This document shows, piece after piece, positions 24,801-36,936 of a stretch of DNA of 64,000 nucleotides. The translations under genes and the position numbers were made by a program. A model generated the notes under the pieces. It saw only the letters and a program-made list of their open reading frames with translations. It was not told the origin of the DNA and searched no databases. Location of the stretch: assembly GCF_030253575.1 (NCBI RefSeq), contig NC_080559.1:28174501-28238500 (forward strand), given 5' to 3'. Position 1 is the first letter of the stretch. The number at the start of each line of letters is the position of its first letter. The stretch is from Rhododendron vialii (Eukaryota; Streptophyta; Magnoliopsida; Ericales; Ericaceae).

Positions 24801-25333
24801 CCTGGGTTTTATACTTTTGGTCCTGCGTAGGAACTACCCGTGATAGCAAACTTGCAAAATGAATCTTTTTCAAATATCACAACTCGTAAGGAAGAATCGT
24901 GGGAGAGTATTGGGACCTTTTGGGGACTTAATCCATTTGCTGCAATTTTCATACACACGAATTAGAAGTCTTTTTTTCGGTTTTGATGCAATGCCATCTC
25001 CGAATCCATTTGCTGCAATTTTCGTACACGAATTAGAAGTCTCTTTTCGGTTTTGATGCAATGCCATCTCCGAGTCCTGTTTCTATTGTAGTAAAATGTG
25101 TTGTTGATTTGGTAAAGATGGAATCGGTTAAGGGCTAATCATACAGTAATTTCTGCATATTTTGAAGAGTCGTTAGTCCATTACAAATCTACGATATTGA
25201 CGACTGTCTATTGTCGTTTATGTTCGCAGAGGAAGAACGATTATCGAGTTCAACCGGTGAAGAAGCCGTCGGTCATGGCCAAATCGGTGTTGGAGAACCA
25301 GGAGAGGGGAGACTCCAGGAATCAGGCAAATAA
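21808..25333 (+). CDS. Low-temperature-induced 65 kDa-like protein (LTI65/RD29B/CAP160 family)
   Basis: Four coding exons in phase: 21808-22012, 22474-22884, 23428-24783 and 25230-25333, giving 691 aa. The basic N-terminus (SVFQKAKAKARKMKDTIK), the acidic hydrophilic body, CAP160-type segments (KISYATSAITDTAIAAKNVV, ASKLGYG) and the ending GRLQESGK are typical of the family. No membrane segment or signal peptide is seen. By family knowledge these are late-embryogenesis-like, intrinsically disordered proteins that accumulate in cold, drought, salt and abscisic acid. The upstream ABRE/DRE cluster supports this regulation. Residues about 218-354 are repeated at 355-487 by a 411-bp tandem duplication. 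Short GQDQG repeats follow near 24,379-24,438. AATAAA at 25,494 is a plausible poly(A) signal. Confidence 0.9.
23463..24268 (+). repeat. 411-bp in-frame tandem duplication in the LTI65-like exon 3
   Basis: Unit 1 is 23,463-23,873 (137 codons, starting SFNK) and unit 2 starts at 23,874. Long stretches are identical at DNA level, including silent sites, which points to a recent duplication. Unit 2 gains a short insertion (TSAITD region) and has a few changed codons. The frame is kept throughout. Confidence 0.93.
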
Positions 25334-26384
25334 TTTATAAGCCAAGCCAAGCTGTTAAAAGTCCCTCCTTGTGTTTTTTGTTTTTGTGTTGTCTGTCTGT
25401 CTGTTGTGTGTAATCTTGATGAATGTTGTGCAAGTGAATTGTCATTTTGGTGTGTTGCGATGTACCTATGACTTCGAATAATTTGGTTGGATAAATAAAT
25501 TGGTCTATTTTGTTCAAACAAGCAAATGTGTTGCATTTTTAATTTGTAGAAAAGTGAGAAAACACTGCCATTGTGTTAATTCAAATGGATTCAAGACTGC
25601 AAATTTTCCAAGATCAAGCCCTTGCCCATTCTCTTCGTCCACCTCTCCGATTTGATTTGCATAAAATTGCTAAATTCATTTCAGATCTGTGAGGTTGATA
25701 AAGGAAGAGAGCCCCCTGCGCTCACAAAGAGACGTTGCAAAGCAAAGGAGGGCGCACCCTTTGGATTGAGTGGTCCATTGAACACTTTAAAATATACTAT
25801 TTTTTTAGGGAAATGATTTTGTCACTCTCTTTTTTGTTAACGACACTCCCCTGCAAGTGTATTTTTGCACCAAAAATACATTTGCAAAGAAATGTGACGT
25901 TAATAAAAAAAGGATTGGCAAAATCAAAAGCCTTTTTTTAACTTGGTAATCGTAAGTTTGTCTTAGGGTTCATTGATTTTTTTTTTTGACATGAGGGTTC
26001 ATTGATTCAGGTAATGTAGAAATCAAACATCTAATACGTTAGCTCATAAAAAGTGCATAATCATAACAACGAAGTTTTTAAAAAGAGAGAGAAAAAGAAT
26101 GATCTATTAGCATCGATATCATGTGCTCTGGCATTTTTCTGAAGGACAGTCAACTTAACACCTCTAAAAGGAAGAGAACATGTCCCAAAAAAATTTCATG
26201 CCAACCTATCAGTCACAATTACTCTTTTCTGAATATTAGTATACCTGTGTGTCAATAATCTTTCTTGGCTCAAATTGTAAACTTTCGTCAAGAACAATTA
26301 TAAAATTTCATGTGTTTATATGTTTTCGAATCACACTATTCGTACTAGTATATGAAATTTTGTATATATACTACTGGTTATTCT

Positions 26385-26720
26385 TTTTTATTGACAAAAT
26401 ATAATTTTATTAAACTCGATAGGGATACAATACATCGATTATCTAAGGAAAGATTGGATGAAATACCAAAAGGGCAAAGCCCATACATCTAATGAACCAA
26501 GCCCGATAAAAAAACACCTCATGGGCCAAGCCCAGATAGGGCCAAAGCCCAAGCCTAGAAACACTTGAGAAACCAAACTCTAACACAGCACACCCTACCA
26601 CCGCAACTAAGCCGCCGCGCTCCCCCAGCGGAAATCACCATCACCGACAGCACCTCCAAAACTCTTCCACAACCACCCATGAACCGCAAAAAGCCACCTC
26701 CAGAAGTTAATAGAGCTAGT
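26385..26720 (-). mobile_element. Probable LINE-like 3' end, antisense
   Basis: On the minus strand the sequence ends with TATCCCTATCGAGTTTAATA and then AAAATTATATTTTGTC before an A-rich stretch. This is the style of plant L1-type LINE 3' UTRs. Upstream on that strand are GGGCTTGGCCC-type motifs and a proline/glycine-rich codon stretch. No reverse transcriptase is present, so it would be a 5'-truncated copy. The segment near 47,195-47,540 looks similar in layout. Confidence 0.35.
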
Positions 26721-27162
26721 AAAATTGAGTTAATTCTTGAGTACCCTATTAGAAATTTCTGCAGCTAGCTGCCGCTATCGCAAAGTGAGGGTTCCCTTGC
26801 TACTGGATCTGAATATTACTACAGTATTTGCAAAGCTAAAGATCGAAAAACGGAAGTTGGGTCAAAATTCTGCTACTCCATTTGATACTACTCCACTTTG
26901 TTTCAATTTGAACCAATCTCTTTTAATTTTTAGACATTCTAATCCTCTGTCTTCAGAAGATCAACTAGCAAATATTAGCATTAGCATTAGCATTCTTATG
27001 CTAATACGACTGCTAAAACGTAGCCGAAAATGATCACTGTGAGGCGTGAGAGATGCATGCGACAATGCATGTACCGACACAACTATCACTAACCATTCGT
27101 TTTATCAAAAAAACTGACTTTTTTTGAGATTTTTTTTTGTGTGGATATTTTCCAAAATATTA

Positions 27163-27371
27163 CTCCTTCCGTCCCTAAATAAGTTTTTGGCGCACAAAAC
27201 TAAGCCTTACAAAATATGCATGCTTTTCATTAAAAAAATTAAATTTTTTTTCACAATTTAATAGAACTCATTGCTATTTATTGATTTGTGAAAAAAAATT
27301 AATTTTTTTAACGAAACAAATGTATTTTTTTGAAGGCCTAGGTTTGCGCATCGAACACTTGTTTAGGGGAG
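27163..27371. mobile_element. Stowaway-type MITE within a longer palindrome
   Basis: TA flanks a 209-bp element starting CTCCTTCCGTCCCTAAATAA and ending CTTGTTTAGGGGAG, which is the Stowaway terminal motif. The pairing continues outward, because GATATTTTCCAAAATAT on the left is matched by ATATTTTGGAAAATAT on the right. Either the real element is longer or it landed in the centre of a palindrome. Confidence 0.75.
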
Positions 27372-27968
27372 TAATATTTTGGAAAATATAAAAAAAAAAA
27401 TATCTCAGACGTTGTATGTGGCCCATTTACCAAACACCTTGTTTCATTTTTAACTTATTACGAGTAGCATACTTCAGACGTTGATTTTGAAATTAGGTTT
27501 ATCAAATATTAATAAAAATTTATTTGAATCATATGTTTTTTTTTTTTTGCAATAGACAGTCAAAAATTGGCCATTCACTACTTTTAAATAAACATTACAA
27601 GTTCAAAGCATTATAAATATATGCTCGGTCTAATTTTTTACAAGAATAACTCACTCATCAATACTTCTAAAATGAAGAAGAGCTTAAATTACGCAAACCA
27701 AGATCTTGTAGTTCAGACCTGTGGTGCACATTGTATTGCGGCATTGGAGTTATTCACTTGGACAATCAATAGTTCACTGATAAGAATGTTTCAAGGAATC
27801 TAAACCATCAAGTGCAGAAACTGGCGGTCGGATGTCGGCATGGCGCATTATAGGATTTGGGTCCTAATGTTATGTTTGGATTGGTGTTTAAAATTTTTTT
27901 TGAAAAATAATAGGGGTAATAAGTGGAGAGAGATAAAAAGAGAAATGTTGAAAGTAAAAAAAATCTAA

Positions 27969-28662
27969 GGCCATCCATAGTGTTATAATCAAATGCCAAT
28001 TGTTTTTAAAGTTAACAATGTTGGTGCAAAAGATTGTTCACAATGGTATAATCAAACTTAGCAACATCCTTAGAAATAATCAAACTTTAGGCTTTGGATA
28101 ATCAAAACTAGCAACCTTTTTCAATAATCAAAATTTGTGGATCCTACACCACATATGTTAACTAGTTCCAAAATTTGTATACACGTGTTTCAACTAATAT
28201 TTTCTTCTTCTCTTCTTCGCCTACTCTTTTTTTTTGATTAAAAAAATAAAATTGAAGAATAAAAATTTTATGTAGCCAAGCTTTTTCGCCTACTTTATAT
28301 CTTTTTCATTTCGCCAACAAACTATTTCTCTTTTTTTCCTCCAAAAGTGAAACTCATATCTCTCGATCATTTACAATTCAACACATCGTCGTTGGATTAA
28401 GGTGTTTCACTATTCTTTCCTGTTTCTAACCCCCCTCCAAAAAAAAGAAAAAAAAAAGGAAAAATCATAATATAAGAGAAGAAAATCACCGATTTTTTTT
28501 CAAAATTAAGATAAGGAATCGATATATTTTAACCCATAAAAAACGTAAATGGAGGGAAGTGAATAACGAGAAACAGAGGGAGAGAGAGTGTGAAATTATA
28601 ATGGACCCCATATTTTGATTATAAACTAAAAATAAGTAAATAATCAAAAGCTGATGTGTCAA
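27969..28662. mobile_element. Tourist/Harbinger-like MITE, 3' terminus lost
   Basis: It starts GGCCATCCATAGTG after TAA and follows the element at 1-488 through most of its body (TTCTTCTCTTCTTCGCCTAC, CTCATATCTCTCGATCAT, AATCAAAAGCTGATGTGTCA). It stops just after GATGTGTCAACT, about 40 bp short of the inverted terminus present at 445-488. A ~60-bp low-complexity insertion separates two TTCGCCTACT copies. Unique sequence leading to the PPR gene begins directly after the break. Confidence 0.75.
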
Positions 28663-29171
28663 CTACATGAGACACAGTTATACAATCTTGATTCGTTTGT
28701 TTCGGCCCCACTCTCTTCTTCCTCATACGATTATAACTCAGCTTGTCGCTCACAAACACCTTGAGTAACCTGGGCACAGAACTCCGGCGCCGCCGCCCCA
28801 AAACCACTCAATAACCAGGTACGCCCCTTCAATCAACAAAACCCTTGCCGATAAAAAAAAAAATTCACCAAAACCTAATCGCCCCCTTCTGTGCTCAACT
28901 CTAAAAAACCCTAGTTTCTAGTGAGTCACATCGTTTGTCGTGTGAGTAGAGTTGATTCAAGCTGTTCAATTAGTTAAACACATCTTCATCTTCAAATGAA
29001 TGCTCGCCACAGTATTATGTCTTTTTGTGTTTTGAGCTTTTAATGGGTGTCTCTCTATTTGTTCAACGGCAAAAGTCGAACCTTTCAGACCCCTTTGCGT
29101 CTGGGCATCGAATAAGTCGGTTGGTGGGTTTCTTGGTTTTTGTGGAGACTGTAAGTATACAGACATAATGG
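28663..29171 (+). other. Promoter and 5' leader region of the PPR gene
   Basis: About 500 bp of unique sequence lies between the broken MITE and the PPR start codon. It contains C-rich and TTCTTC-type tracts near 28,705-28,800. AACCAG|GTACG near 28,817 could be a leader intron donor. No firm TATA box was chosen. Confidence 0.4.
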
Positions 29172-30665
29172 GTGTTTCCCATTTCTTCATTTGCTCGCGC
29201 AATGTACTCGATAGCTGCACGCGGTCAGTGGTTGGTTCAGTGTCTTTCTTGTTTCTCTGGCGTTGCCCGCTCATTCTGCAGCCGTACGTATTTTGGGGAC
29301 GGTGTCGATGATGGGTTTATGAGCGTAGAGGGGTTGTTGAATGGAGATTGGAAGAGTCAGGAAATAGATTTTCCAGATGCAAAACCTGAATCAGAAAATA
29401 GTCGTGGAGGGCATTCATGGGAGAATTTCAATGGAAGGAGGAGTTTTTTTGGTAATGTGAGAGGTGATGCTGAGAAAGTTCTTGTAATTCTTCAGCAAGA
29501 AGGTCCCGGGTATGATGCGAAAGCAGCTTTAAATGATTTGCAGATAAGAGTGTCAGGCTTACTCGTAAGAGAAGTTCTTTTAGGGATATTGAGAACTATT
29601 AATTGCGCGAATAAGACCCGTTGTGCGAAATTGGCTTACAAGTTCTTTGTGTGGTCTGGTCAACAAGAGAATTACAGGCACACAGCAAATTCATACCACT
29701 TGATCATGAAGATCTTTGCAGATGCAGAGGAATTTAAAGCAATGTGGAGGCTGGTTGATGAGATGATTGAGAAAGGATATCCCACCACTGCTCGTACATT
29801 TAACATATTGATATGTACATGCGGAGAGGCAGGCCTAGCCAAGAGAGTTGTAGAGAGGTTCATCAAATCGAAGACATTTAACTATAGGCCATTCAAGCAT
29901 TCGTTCAATGCTATTCTACATTCCCTTCTTGTAGTAAGCCAGTACAAGTTAATTGAGTGGGTATATCAGCAGATGTTGATTGAATGTCATTCCCCTGATA
30001 TTTTAACTTACAATATCCTAATGTGCGCAAAATTCAGGCTGGGGAAGCTAGATCAGTTTCATAGATTGTTAGATGAAATGGGTAGAAGTGGTTTCTCTCC
30101 AGATTTCCATACCTTTAACATCCTTCTCCATGTTCTTGGAAAAGGGGACAAGCCGCTGGCGGCACTTAATCTTTTGAACCACATGAAAGAAGTAGGCTGT
30201 GATCCGAGTGTTCTTCACTTTACAACTTTGATAGATGGGCTCAGTCGAGCCGGAAACTTGGATGCCTGTAACTATTTTTTTGATGAGATGAATAAGCATG
30301 GATGCATGCCTGATGTGGTTTGTTACACTGTCATGATCACGGGATATATTGTGGCAGGAGAACTTGAGAAGGCTGAAGAATTGTTTGATGAAATGATCAC
30401 AAGGGGACAGTTGCCAAACGTATTTACATACAATTCCATGATCCGTGGGCTTTGTATGGCGGGAAGGTTTGACAAGGCATGCTTGATGCTCAAAGAGATG
30501 GAGTTCAGGGGTTGTAATCCGAATTTCCTTTTGTATAGTACTCTAGTTAGTAACCTGCGTAATGCTGGAAAGCTTTCTGAAGCTCATGAAGTAATTAGAC
30601 ATATGGTAGAGAAGGGGCAGTACATCCACCTGGTTTCGAAGATCAAGGGATACAGGAGATGCTGA
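29172..30665 (+). CDS. P-class pentatricopeptide repeat protein, like Arabidopsis At1g55630
   Basis: A single exon of 497 aa. The order LQIRVSGLLVREVLLGILRT, KTRCAKLAYKFFVWSGQQEN, then repeated 35-aa PPR motifs (for example SPDILTYNILMCAKFRLGKL and LPNVFTYNSMIRGLCMAGRF), and the ending HLVSKIKGYRRC match the At1g55630/At3g60050 type closely from memory. About ten PPR units run from residue ~170 to ~480. No E, DYW or SMR domain is present. P-class PPR proteins bind organellar RNA for stability, splicing or translation. The N-terminus is rich in S, A and R and poor in acids, fitting a mitochondrial or plastid targeting peptide. A second in-frame start (MYS, 29,202) is equally plausible. No frame damage is seen. 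Confidence 0.93.
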   Translation: MFPISSFARAMYSIAARGQWLVQCLSCFSGVARSFCSRTYFGDGVDDGFMSVEGLLNGDWKSQEIDFPDAKPESENSRGGHSWENFNGRRSFFGNVRGDAEKVLVILQQEGPGYDAKAALNDLQIRVSGLLVREVLLGILRTINCANKTRCAKLAYKFFVWSGQQENYRHTANSYHLIMKIFADAEEFKAMWRLVDEMIEKGYPTTARTFNILICTCGEAGLAKRVVERFIKSKTFNYRPFKHSFNAILHSLLVVSQYKLIEWVYQQMLIECHSPDILTYNILMCAKFRLGKLDQFHRLLDEMGRSGFSPDFHTFNILLHVLGKGDKPLAALNLLNHMKEVGCDPSVLHFTTLIDGLSRAGNLDACNYFFDEMNKHGCMPDVVCYTVMITGYIVAGELEKAEELFDEMITRGQLPNVFTYNSMIRGLCMAGRFDKACLMLKEMEFRGCNPNFLLYSTLVSNLRNAGKLSEAHEVIRHMVEKGQYIHLVSKIKGYRRC

Positions 30666-33600
30666 AGTGGTAGGTTATGTGTGGTGACAGTAATTCATTT
30701 GTAACTTTATGGAGACTTCTTGATCCAGCTCAGTTGACATCGTTGGCGCATTGCTCATTGCAGATGTCATGTAAGTTACAATTTTGCGTCCCTGTTTTTC
30801 ATTATCCTTACAATTCTCCCCATAATATGCTCAAATTCTCTTGAAGGTCCACACCTTATTACAAATAGAACTAGATTTTTTGTTTTTTACCCGGGTTTCC
30901 TGTATCCTTGATATAATTTTCTCCTTTCAAAGGAAGAGGTTTCAGAATTAGGGCTGTAGTAACCTTTCTTGCATGAAAATCTTTAATTTTGTTGGTAGAA
31001 ATAATTATATCTTTGTTCTTGCTTTTGCTTTGAACTGAGCTTTTCTCAAATGGAGTCTGTCATACAGTGGTTCTCTTATATATAACCTGGGGTTTCGTTC
31101 ATAATTTGGAACATACTTGAAACTCAACCGCAAGGTGGAGGTGGAAGTTCTTTTGCGAGAGTGATAGCCATAGCCTTGGTGAGATATATGACTGAGAAGC
31201 GACCAAAATTACAAAAGTTGTGGTATGCTTGTACTCGCTAAGTTTTGGGGATCAGATGACAGAAGGTGGTGTGATTTGTGAACTGAGACAGCAAATACTG
31301 AATAATGAATCCGATTTGATGAAAAAGAGAAGGGAAAGTTCCTTTTAGTGCAAACTTCAATTTGACCCCTTGTGCTTTTGATCATGGGTGAATTGCCCCC
31401 CTGACCTCATGAACTCGTGTATACATGTATACGCACGCTTCTAGGTGTGGTGTTTAGTCAGAGAGAGATGGTTGTTGGAGTCCAAGTTTTCGACTAGTTG
31501 TGCGTACAATGCTCATACATGTCCATGTGGCTGTGCTACTTTGCATGTGTAGTTGTATATGTGTTTCTTTGATCTCTACTATCTTACTATTTATTTTTTA
31601 TTCACATCACGCTTCTTTCAGCAGGTTCAGGTAAACTAGTGTTTCTGTAACAAATCCATTTTCCCTGCCTTATGATCTATTAAGAATAGGAAAGAAATGG
31701 TGGTAACCTAAGGTTATGGTTTGAGTTAAGTTGGAAGATGAAGATAAGGATAAGTATAAAAAAGTATTTTGTGCATCGGGTTTTTGTTTCACACTCTCAA
31801 CCCAAGAGAGTGTGGTTAAAATTCTGTCATCTTGAATGGAAAACGTAATTGTGCAGTTCACAAAGCACAAGAAGGTTATGTGGTGATAATCAAACGTGAG
31901 GGTTACAATATGCTCATGACCCAAAGCCCTGGGGATCACACTGAAGTTTGCCCGCCCTTGTATATTAGTTTAGCCAAAATCTTGTTTGAGTCAGGCACAT
32001 CCAGAGTGAGTGAGTCATTGATGGCCAAATTAAGAAAAGTTGTTTAGCATCGTTTCTGTGCTGCTGAAACTACCGAACATCATACCCGATGGAGCTTTGG
32101 ATTTTATCTTTGCTTCCATCCTTTTGTGTGGCAACTTCAATAATTTCTTGTAGAACTTGGTTAGTTGACTATTGGGCTATCTAGTTAGGTGCACTGGGAT
32201 GTAATAGGATTCCACGACCCAGTCCATGTACCATAGAATCAGAGATGTTTCTGAAATATAGTCCCGGACGCATGCTAAGTTTTATCTACCTTGAGTGTCG
32301 ACTTCAATTGGAAAATCCTGTCAAAATGGTGCTGTAAAACCCAATGTAGTTTTCTTATCACACTAGTATACCATCAGTTTTTTCTTTTCTAATATACCTT
32401 TTTACCCTTTCAGAATCATTTTAGAGCATATCTGTTCTCCCTGCCCCGAATCCAAATGGAAAAAGGTTGTCTCCCTCTGTTGGACGTCACCTCTGTTGGG
32501 CATGTGTGTCCCTCCGTTTGCTTTCTTCAAGCTACAATCCTGTATATGCTGCTTATTTGATCGCCACGTGAAGACTAACTTATGCTTTAACAAGAAAGGA
32601 GTCTTGGATCTAGGGACAAGGGAGAGTATTGAGTCTATTGACTGCTAGTTGGACTTGGCATGTACAAACTGAAACAAATAAGTGAGTTTTCGGAATCCCT
32701 GTAGAATCTAACTGTGGATTGACGTCAATTTATTAGGTCCTTAAAGAGAAAAACCTGTTGCCAACCATTTACTTCCTATTGCTATCATCGTTTTTGCCCC
32801 CATAAAAAAATGATATCCAATCTAGCTCCCTCATTGTACTTTTTTACTGCTGAAACTGAATGGAATTAGAAAGTATACTTCACCTGAGTTTCTCTTGGCA
32901 TTAGGTCTTTGGTCTTCTGGTCTTATTTTGGTACTTAAGAGTATTGCTCAAGCGTTGCTAAATGGTGAGATATGCCATTTGTTAGATTGATTCATCCAGA
33001 CTTACCTGTTGTGGAAGTATAAAGGTTTTCGGAGATGAACTATATAATCCATGTGGCAGAACCTTGTGAAGTACAATAAGGTTCTCTCAAGAATATCGGG
33101 GGTCGGTAGAGGATCGGATATTTCTCTCTCTTAAGTGTCCCTTATTATTTTTTCTAACCAAGTTATAAAGGTCCGATTCCAGTATGGAGTGTGGGCGAAT
33201 GTTTTGTTGTTTGGCTGTCCTGAACACAGGTGTAATGTGTAGTCTACAGACTCAGGTGCTGACTTACAGATTAGTTTTGACCTGTGTTATGTTTCAACTT
33301 GTCCCCCTTCATATTCAGTTTCGATGGTAAAACAGGTTGAAGAGTAGAATTCTTGAATTGTGGTTAGTCGTTTATTTCTTCGTCTCTGCTATACTGGTTG
33401 TATATAATTCAGCTTTGGATTTGTATGGGATTCCAATGGTTTAAAAAAGGGATCACCACTTGAACAAGGTCTGTGTTGCGATGTGTTTCTTCTATGTTCA
33501 GTTGTGGTGGTAAAAAGTGATATTGGAAATGGTTCAATTGTCACCCTTCTCAAAAGGATTCAAGAATCAAGGTGATGCATATCATATTGCATTGGCAACG

Positions 33601-36195
33601 TTGTCTCAATTCGACAATGATAATGCTTAAGTTTTGGTACATTTCATGGGAATAAACATCGACAATACAATCCTGAGTATGGCCATAATGCTATTTATGC
33701 TGTGAATTGGTTACTGGGCTTGGGTTGCAGTTTTGACTGTCGTAAAATGGTAGATAATGTATGTACTATCTGTGTACGGTGTAGTTTTTCAGTGTTCCAT
33801 GTCTTTGGTCAGTTGGTGTAGTTTTCCAGTGTTCTATATCGTTGGTAAGGGTTTGGATATTCTTCAGTAACTGTCCCGGACGATGCAACTATTTCTCGCA
33901 TTGCTGGAGATTCAGACCGGTAAGAGTTTTCCGTGGGACTCGACCCGCAAATCTTAGCTCCAATAATTATCCGGTACTTGGTATTAAGCTAGTTTGCATT
34001 TTATTGCTTTCCACCTGGACATACAATTCAAAGCCGTGTCATTTTGTAAATATAGAAGGATCGCACTCTTTGTTCTCTCTCTCTATCTTTTTTTTCTTTT
34101 TCTCTGAACATCGGGAAATTTCATTCATAAAGTCAAATGGCATTTATTAAAGCGATTTCATCACATCCGTATGGTAAGAATAACAACCATCTACATTTAG
34201 ACGCGAGTATATTAGGCTAAAAGCATAATAGATCCCAAAATACAATTCGGGAACAGTGCTGGTCAAGTAAGAGGAGTTATGCCTCAACAAATGGGTACCC
34301 CAAATCTAGGAAAATGAACAGAGATGAAATCCATCACGACAAGAAAGAAAACAACCCTTGGGCGTTGCAGAAGTTCCGTAAAGGAGAAGAACACTCCACA
34401 AAAAGGGGAGAGAGGATAAGGATAACAAGATAAAATGAAAAACCCCTATTGGGTCTTCATTGTTGTCGAGCATCGGTCTCGGTAGATATCGTGCTCTGCC
34501 ATATAAATCGACTTCACAGTTGTTAGACAAGACTGGTCGGACAAACCTTGTAGTCGGGGAGAGAGAGAGAGATTAATGGGACAAAGGAAGGGAAGAATGG
34601 TGGAGAAGTGAGGGGAGGGGTGAAGGAGCCGCAACCCCTTCCCTCAAGTTGAAACGGCTCCTCCACCCCTCCCCTCAAGTTGAAACCTTGATTTCTTGAT
34701 AAGTGGAGAGAGAGAGAGAGAGAGTCTATTCTTATTCGCGTAATTTATTATAGGTGAATGTGAAAATCAATACCCAAGAATTTGTTGCACTTTGCTTGAT
34801 CCTTTCCTTTTTTTTTTTTGAAATATCATTTTTGCACTTTGCTTGTTCCTTTCCTTTTTTGTGGTGAAACAGAAGGACTTTTTAATTTGCAGTGCATGTG
34901 CTAAAAAAATGGCCCCTTTTATTAGCCTTGAAGTATCAAGGGCTGCAAAAACTCCGCAAAGGCGTGTGCATAAGAGATTCATTGCAGTTTGGCTTGGGAT
35001 TGTGAAGGGCAATTTAGTCCTTTCAAGCTCATCTTTTGGTACCCCTCGAGTCCTTGATTGAAGTTTGACACAGATGGTTGAGTGTTCAAAAATGCAAACT
35101 GGGTCAGATTCAATGCATCTGAGGACCAAAAATCTGATGCAGGTTCTACCTGATCAAGAGAGTGTCTTTTTAACCGATGTTCACGGAGCTGTTCAATCTT
35201 GCGCGTCCATTTCAGTTTTGGAAGGTCCAGATTTTAATAAAAAAATTTCCGAAAAAAGTTAATCACAATCAATTATTACCGATCATAATTGATTTTCAAT
35301 CCGAATCGTCCCAAAATACTTTGAACGGTCGCGATTGAGCACCGTAACTTCTTGTTTACGGAACTGCAGTAAAGAAGATTAGCTCCCTGATCAAACAAGG
35401 TAGATGTATACTTTTATATACACAGATGTGCCTCTATTATTCGTCAATTGGTGCACGCTCAAGTTCAACCTCATGCAAATTTGACCCAAAAAGAATGTTC
35501 TATACAGCTGCATGCGTAAAATCCCACCAGATGAAACAAATATTTAAACATGCACATCCACATCAGGAAGGAGTCATCTTCAAGCAATCAATCTCTCTCT
35601 CTCTCTCTCTCTCTCTGAGATGAAGGATTATTCGATGATTCAGCAGTACTTGTTCGTATCTAAAATGCCCTCTCTCTGGTGGAGAAATTGTTATCCCTTT
35701 GGACTCCGATTAGCATGCCCATTACTGGGAAAACGACTTGTCAGCAAATGAAAAAAGAAACCCATCCCAACCCGAAAGTATTTCCCTTTTTTTCAAACTT
35801 TTGCTCCACAGGAGTACAAAGCCGGCAATCTGCCCCTCACACCCTCCGTACCGGAAATTTGATGTTCCGGTGCATTTTTAGTCGGAACTTTTAAATGAAT
35901 ACAAAAATTTTAACTTGATCAACGGCCGAAAATGCATATGAATAGAGGAATTTAGATACAACGGACTTGAGCTCAGCTATCATCTCAAATTAAAACATCT
36001 GCATAGTAATTTACTCAAAAGACCCAAAATCACCTCCCCAGGAAAAATTACAGTAGCAAAATCTCTGCTCAATTTTCCTCTTTTTCTTTCTTGTTTTTTT
36101 TTTTGGAAAATTTCCCCGCGGAGATTTATTCCAATGGGGTAGTAGAAGTGGGAAACGATGGTAACTGGGGGAATTTGTTGGATTACAGCTTTTTA
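30666..36195. other. Long gene-poor interval
   Basis: No supportable gene is seen in 5.5 kb. The first few hundred bases are probably 3' UTR of the PPR gene. A possible antisense retroelement 3' end lies near 34,085-34,560 (T-tract, then TTTCATTCATAAAGTCAAAT). A (GA)n run is at 34,704-34,724 and a (TC)n run at 35,587-35,618. Open frames are short, and none has recognisable motifs. The 3' UTR of the HMA gene probably occupies the last ~150 bp. Confidence 0.55.
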
Positions 36196-36849
36196 TTATT
36201 TCTTGTCCTCTTTCTTGCCTTCTTCTTTCTTCTCCTCTTTCTTGCCCTCTTCTTTCTTGCCCTCATCCTTCTTGCCTTCTTCCTTCTTTTCTTCCTTCTT
36301 CTCTTCTTTTGCAGGGCCAATCGAGATTATATCCACCTTTCCGACTTTCTTCATTTTCTTCACCACCGCCACCGGGTCCATCTCTCCGATTACTGTTAAC
36401 TTCTGATCCTTGAGATCAGCCGCAATCGAATCAACCCCTGCGGATCCAACACATACCCAGTTCAAGAGAGAGAGAGAGAGAGAGACTTTTGGGAATACAA
36501 AAGGAAAAAGGACAAACAGAGCATTAGGCTAAAATTGTCCTGTTTTATAATAAAAAAGGAAACTTTTAAGGGAATTTAAAATAAATAATATCTTGGGTCT
36601 GTATGAAAAGGAGTACCATAGATATCGGCGGCGGCTTCTATTGCTTTCTGCTTCGTCTTGTCGTCGGCCATAGTCATGACCTTCAACACCACCTTCTTCT
36701 GGAAGTACAATTTTCCCAACAAAAACAAAAAAAAAAGAAGAAGAGGAAGAATAAAACTCAGAGATTGGATCTGATTTTAGTTCTAGAAAACAGAAATAGA
36801 CATCCATAACTATCTCATGAATCGAAAGAAGTTTGATTACCTGAGCCAT
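36196..36849 (-). CDS. Heavy-metal-associated (HMA) domain protein, HIPP/HPP-like without the metal-binding cysteines
   Basis: Three minus-strand exons in phase: 36841-36849 (only MAQ), 36617-36698 and 36196-36437, giving 110 aa. The fold-defining segments are [20 protein letters not shown], then [20 protein letters not shown], then [20 protein letters not shown], a clear HMA (ferredoxin-like) domain at residues ~4-73. The rest is a Lys/Glu-rich tail ([10 protein letters not shown] repeats). The usual CxxC metal site is replaced by MTMADD, and there is no C-terminal CaaX box, so neither copper-chaperone-type metal binding nor prenylation is expected. Many plant HIPP/HPP paralogues share these losses. 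Role unknown, possibly a protein-interaction module. TATAAAAG lies ~80 bp upstream. Confidence 0.88.
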
Positions 36850-36928
36850 TTGAAGAGGTACGAATTTTTTAGGAGGAGGAAAAATGAACGAAGCTGAGAT
36901 GGAGAAATTGTAGTTGGGTAATACGTCG

Positions 36929-36936
36929 CTTTTATA
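36929..36936 (-). promoter_or_regulatory. TATA box of the HMA-domain gene
   Basis: TATAAAAG on the minus strand lies 80 bp upstream of the start codon. Confidence 0.65.

Larger units (their letters stand above)
25500..28662. other. Intergenic DNA with MITEs and a LINE-like remnant, no gene seen
   Basis: It contains the LINE-like 3' end (26.4-26.7 kb), a Stowaway-type MITE (27.16-27.37 kb) and the truncated Tourist-like MITE (27.97-28.66 kb). Remaining sequence is AT-rich, and its open frames are short and unrecognised. Confidence 0.6.

Noticed and set aside
31832-32047. 71-aa plus-strand open frame downstream of the PPR gene
   Set aside because: No motif, no exon partners and no homology recognised; likely chance.
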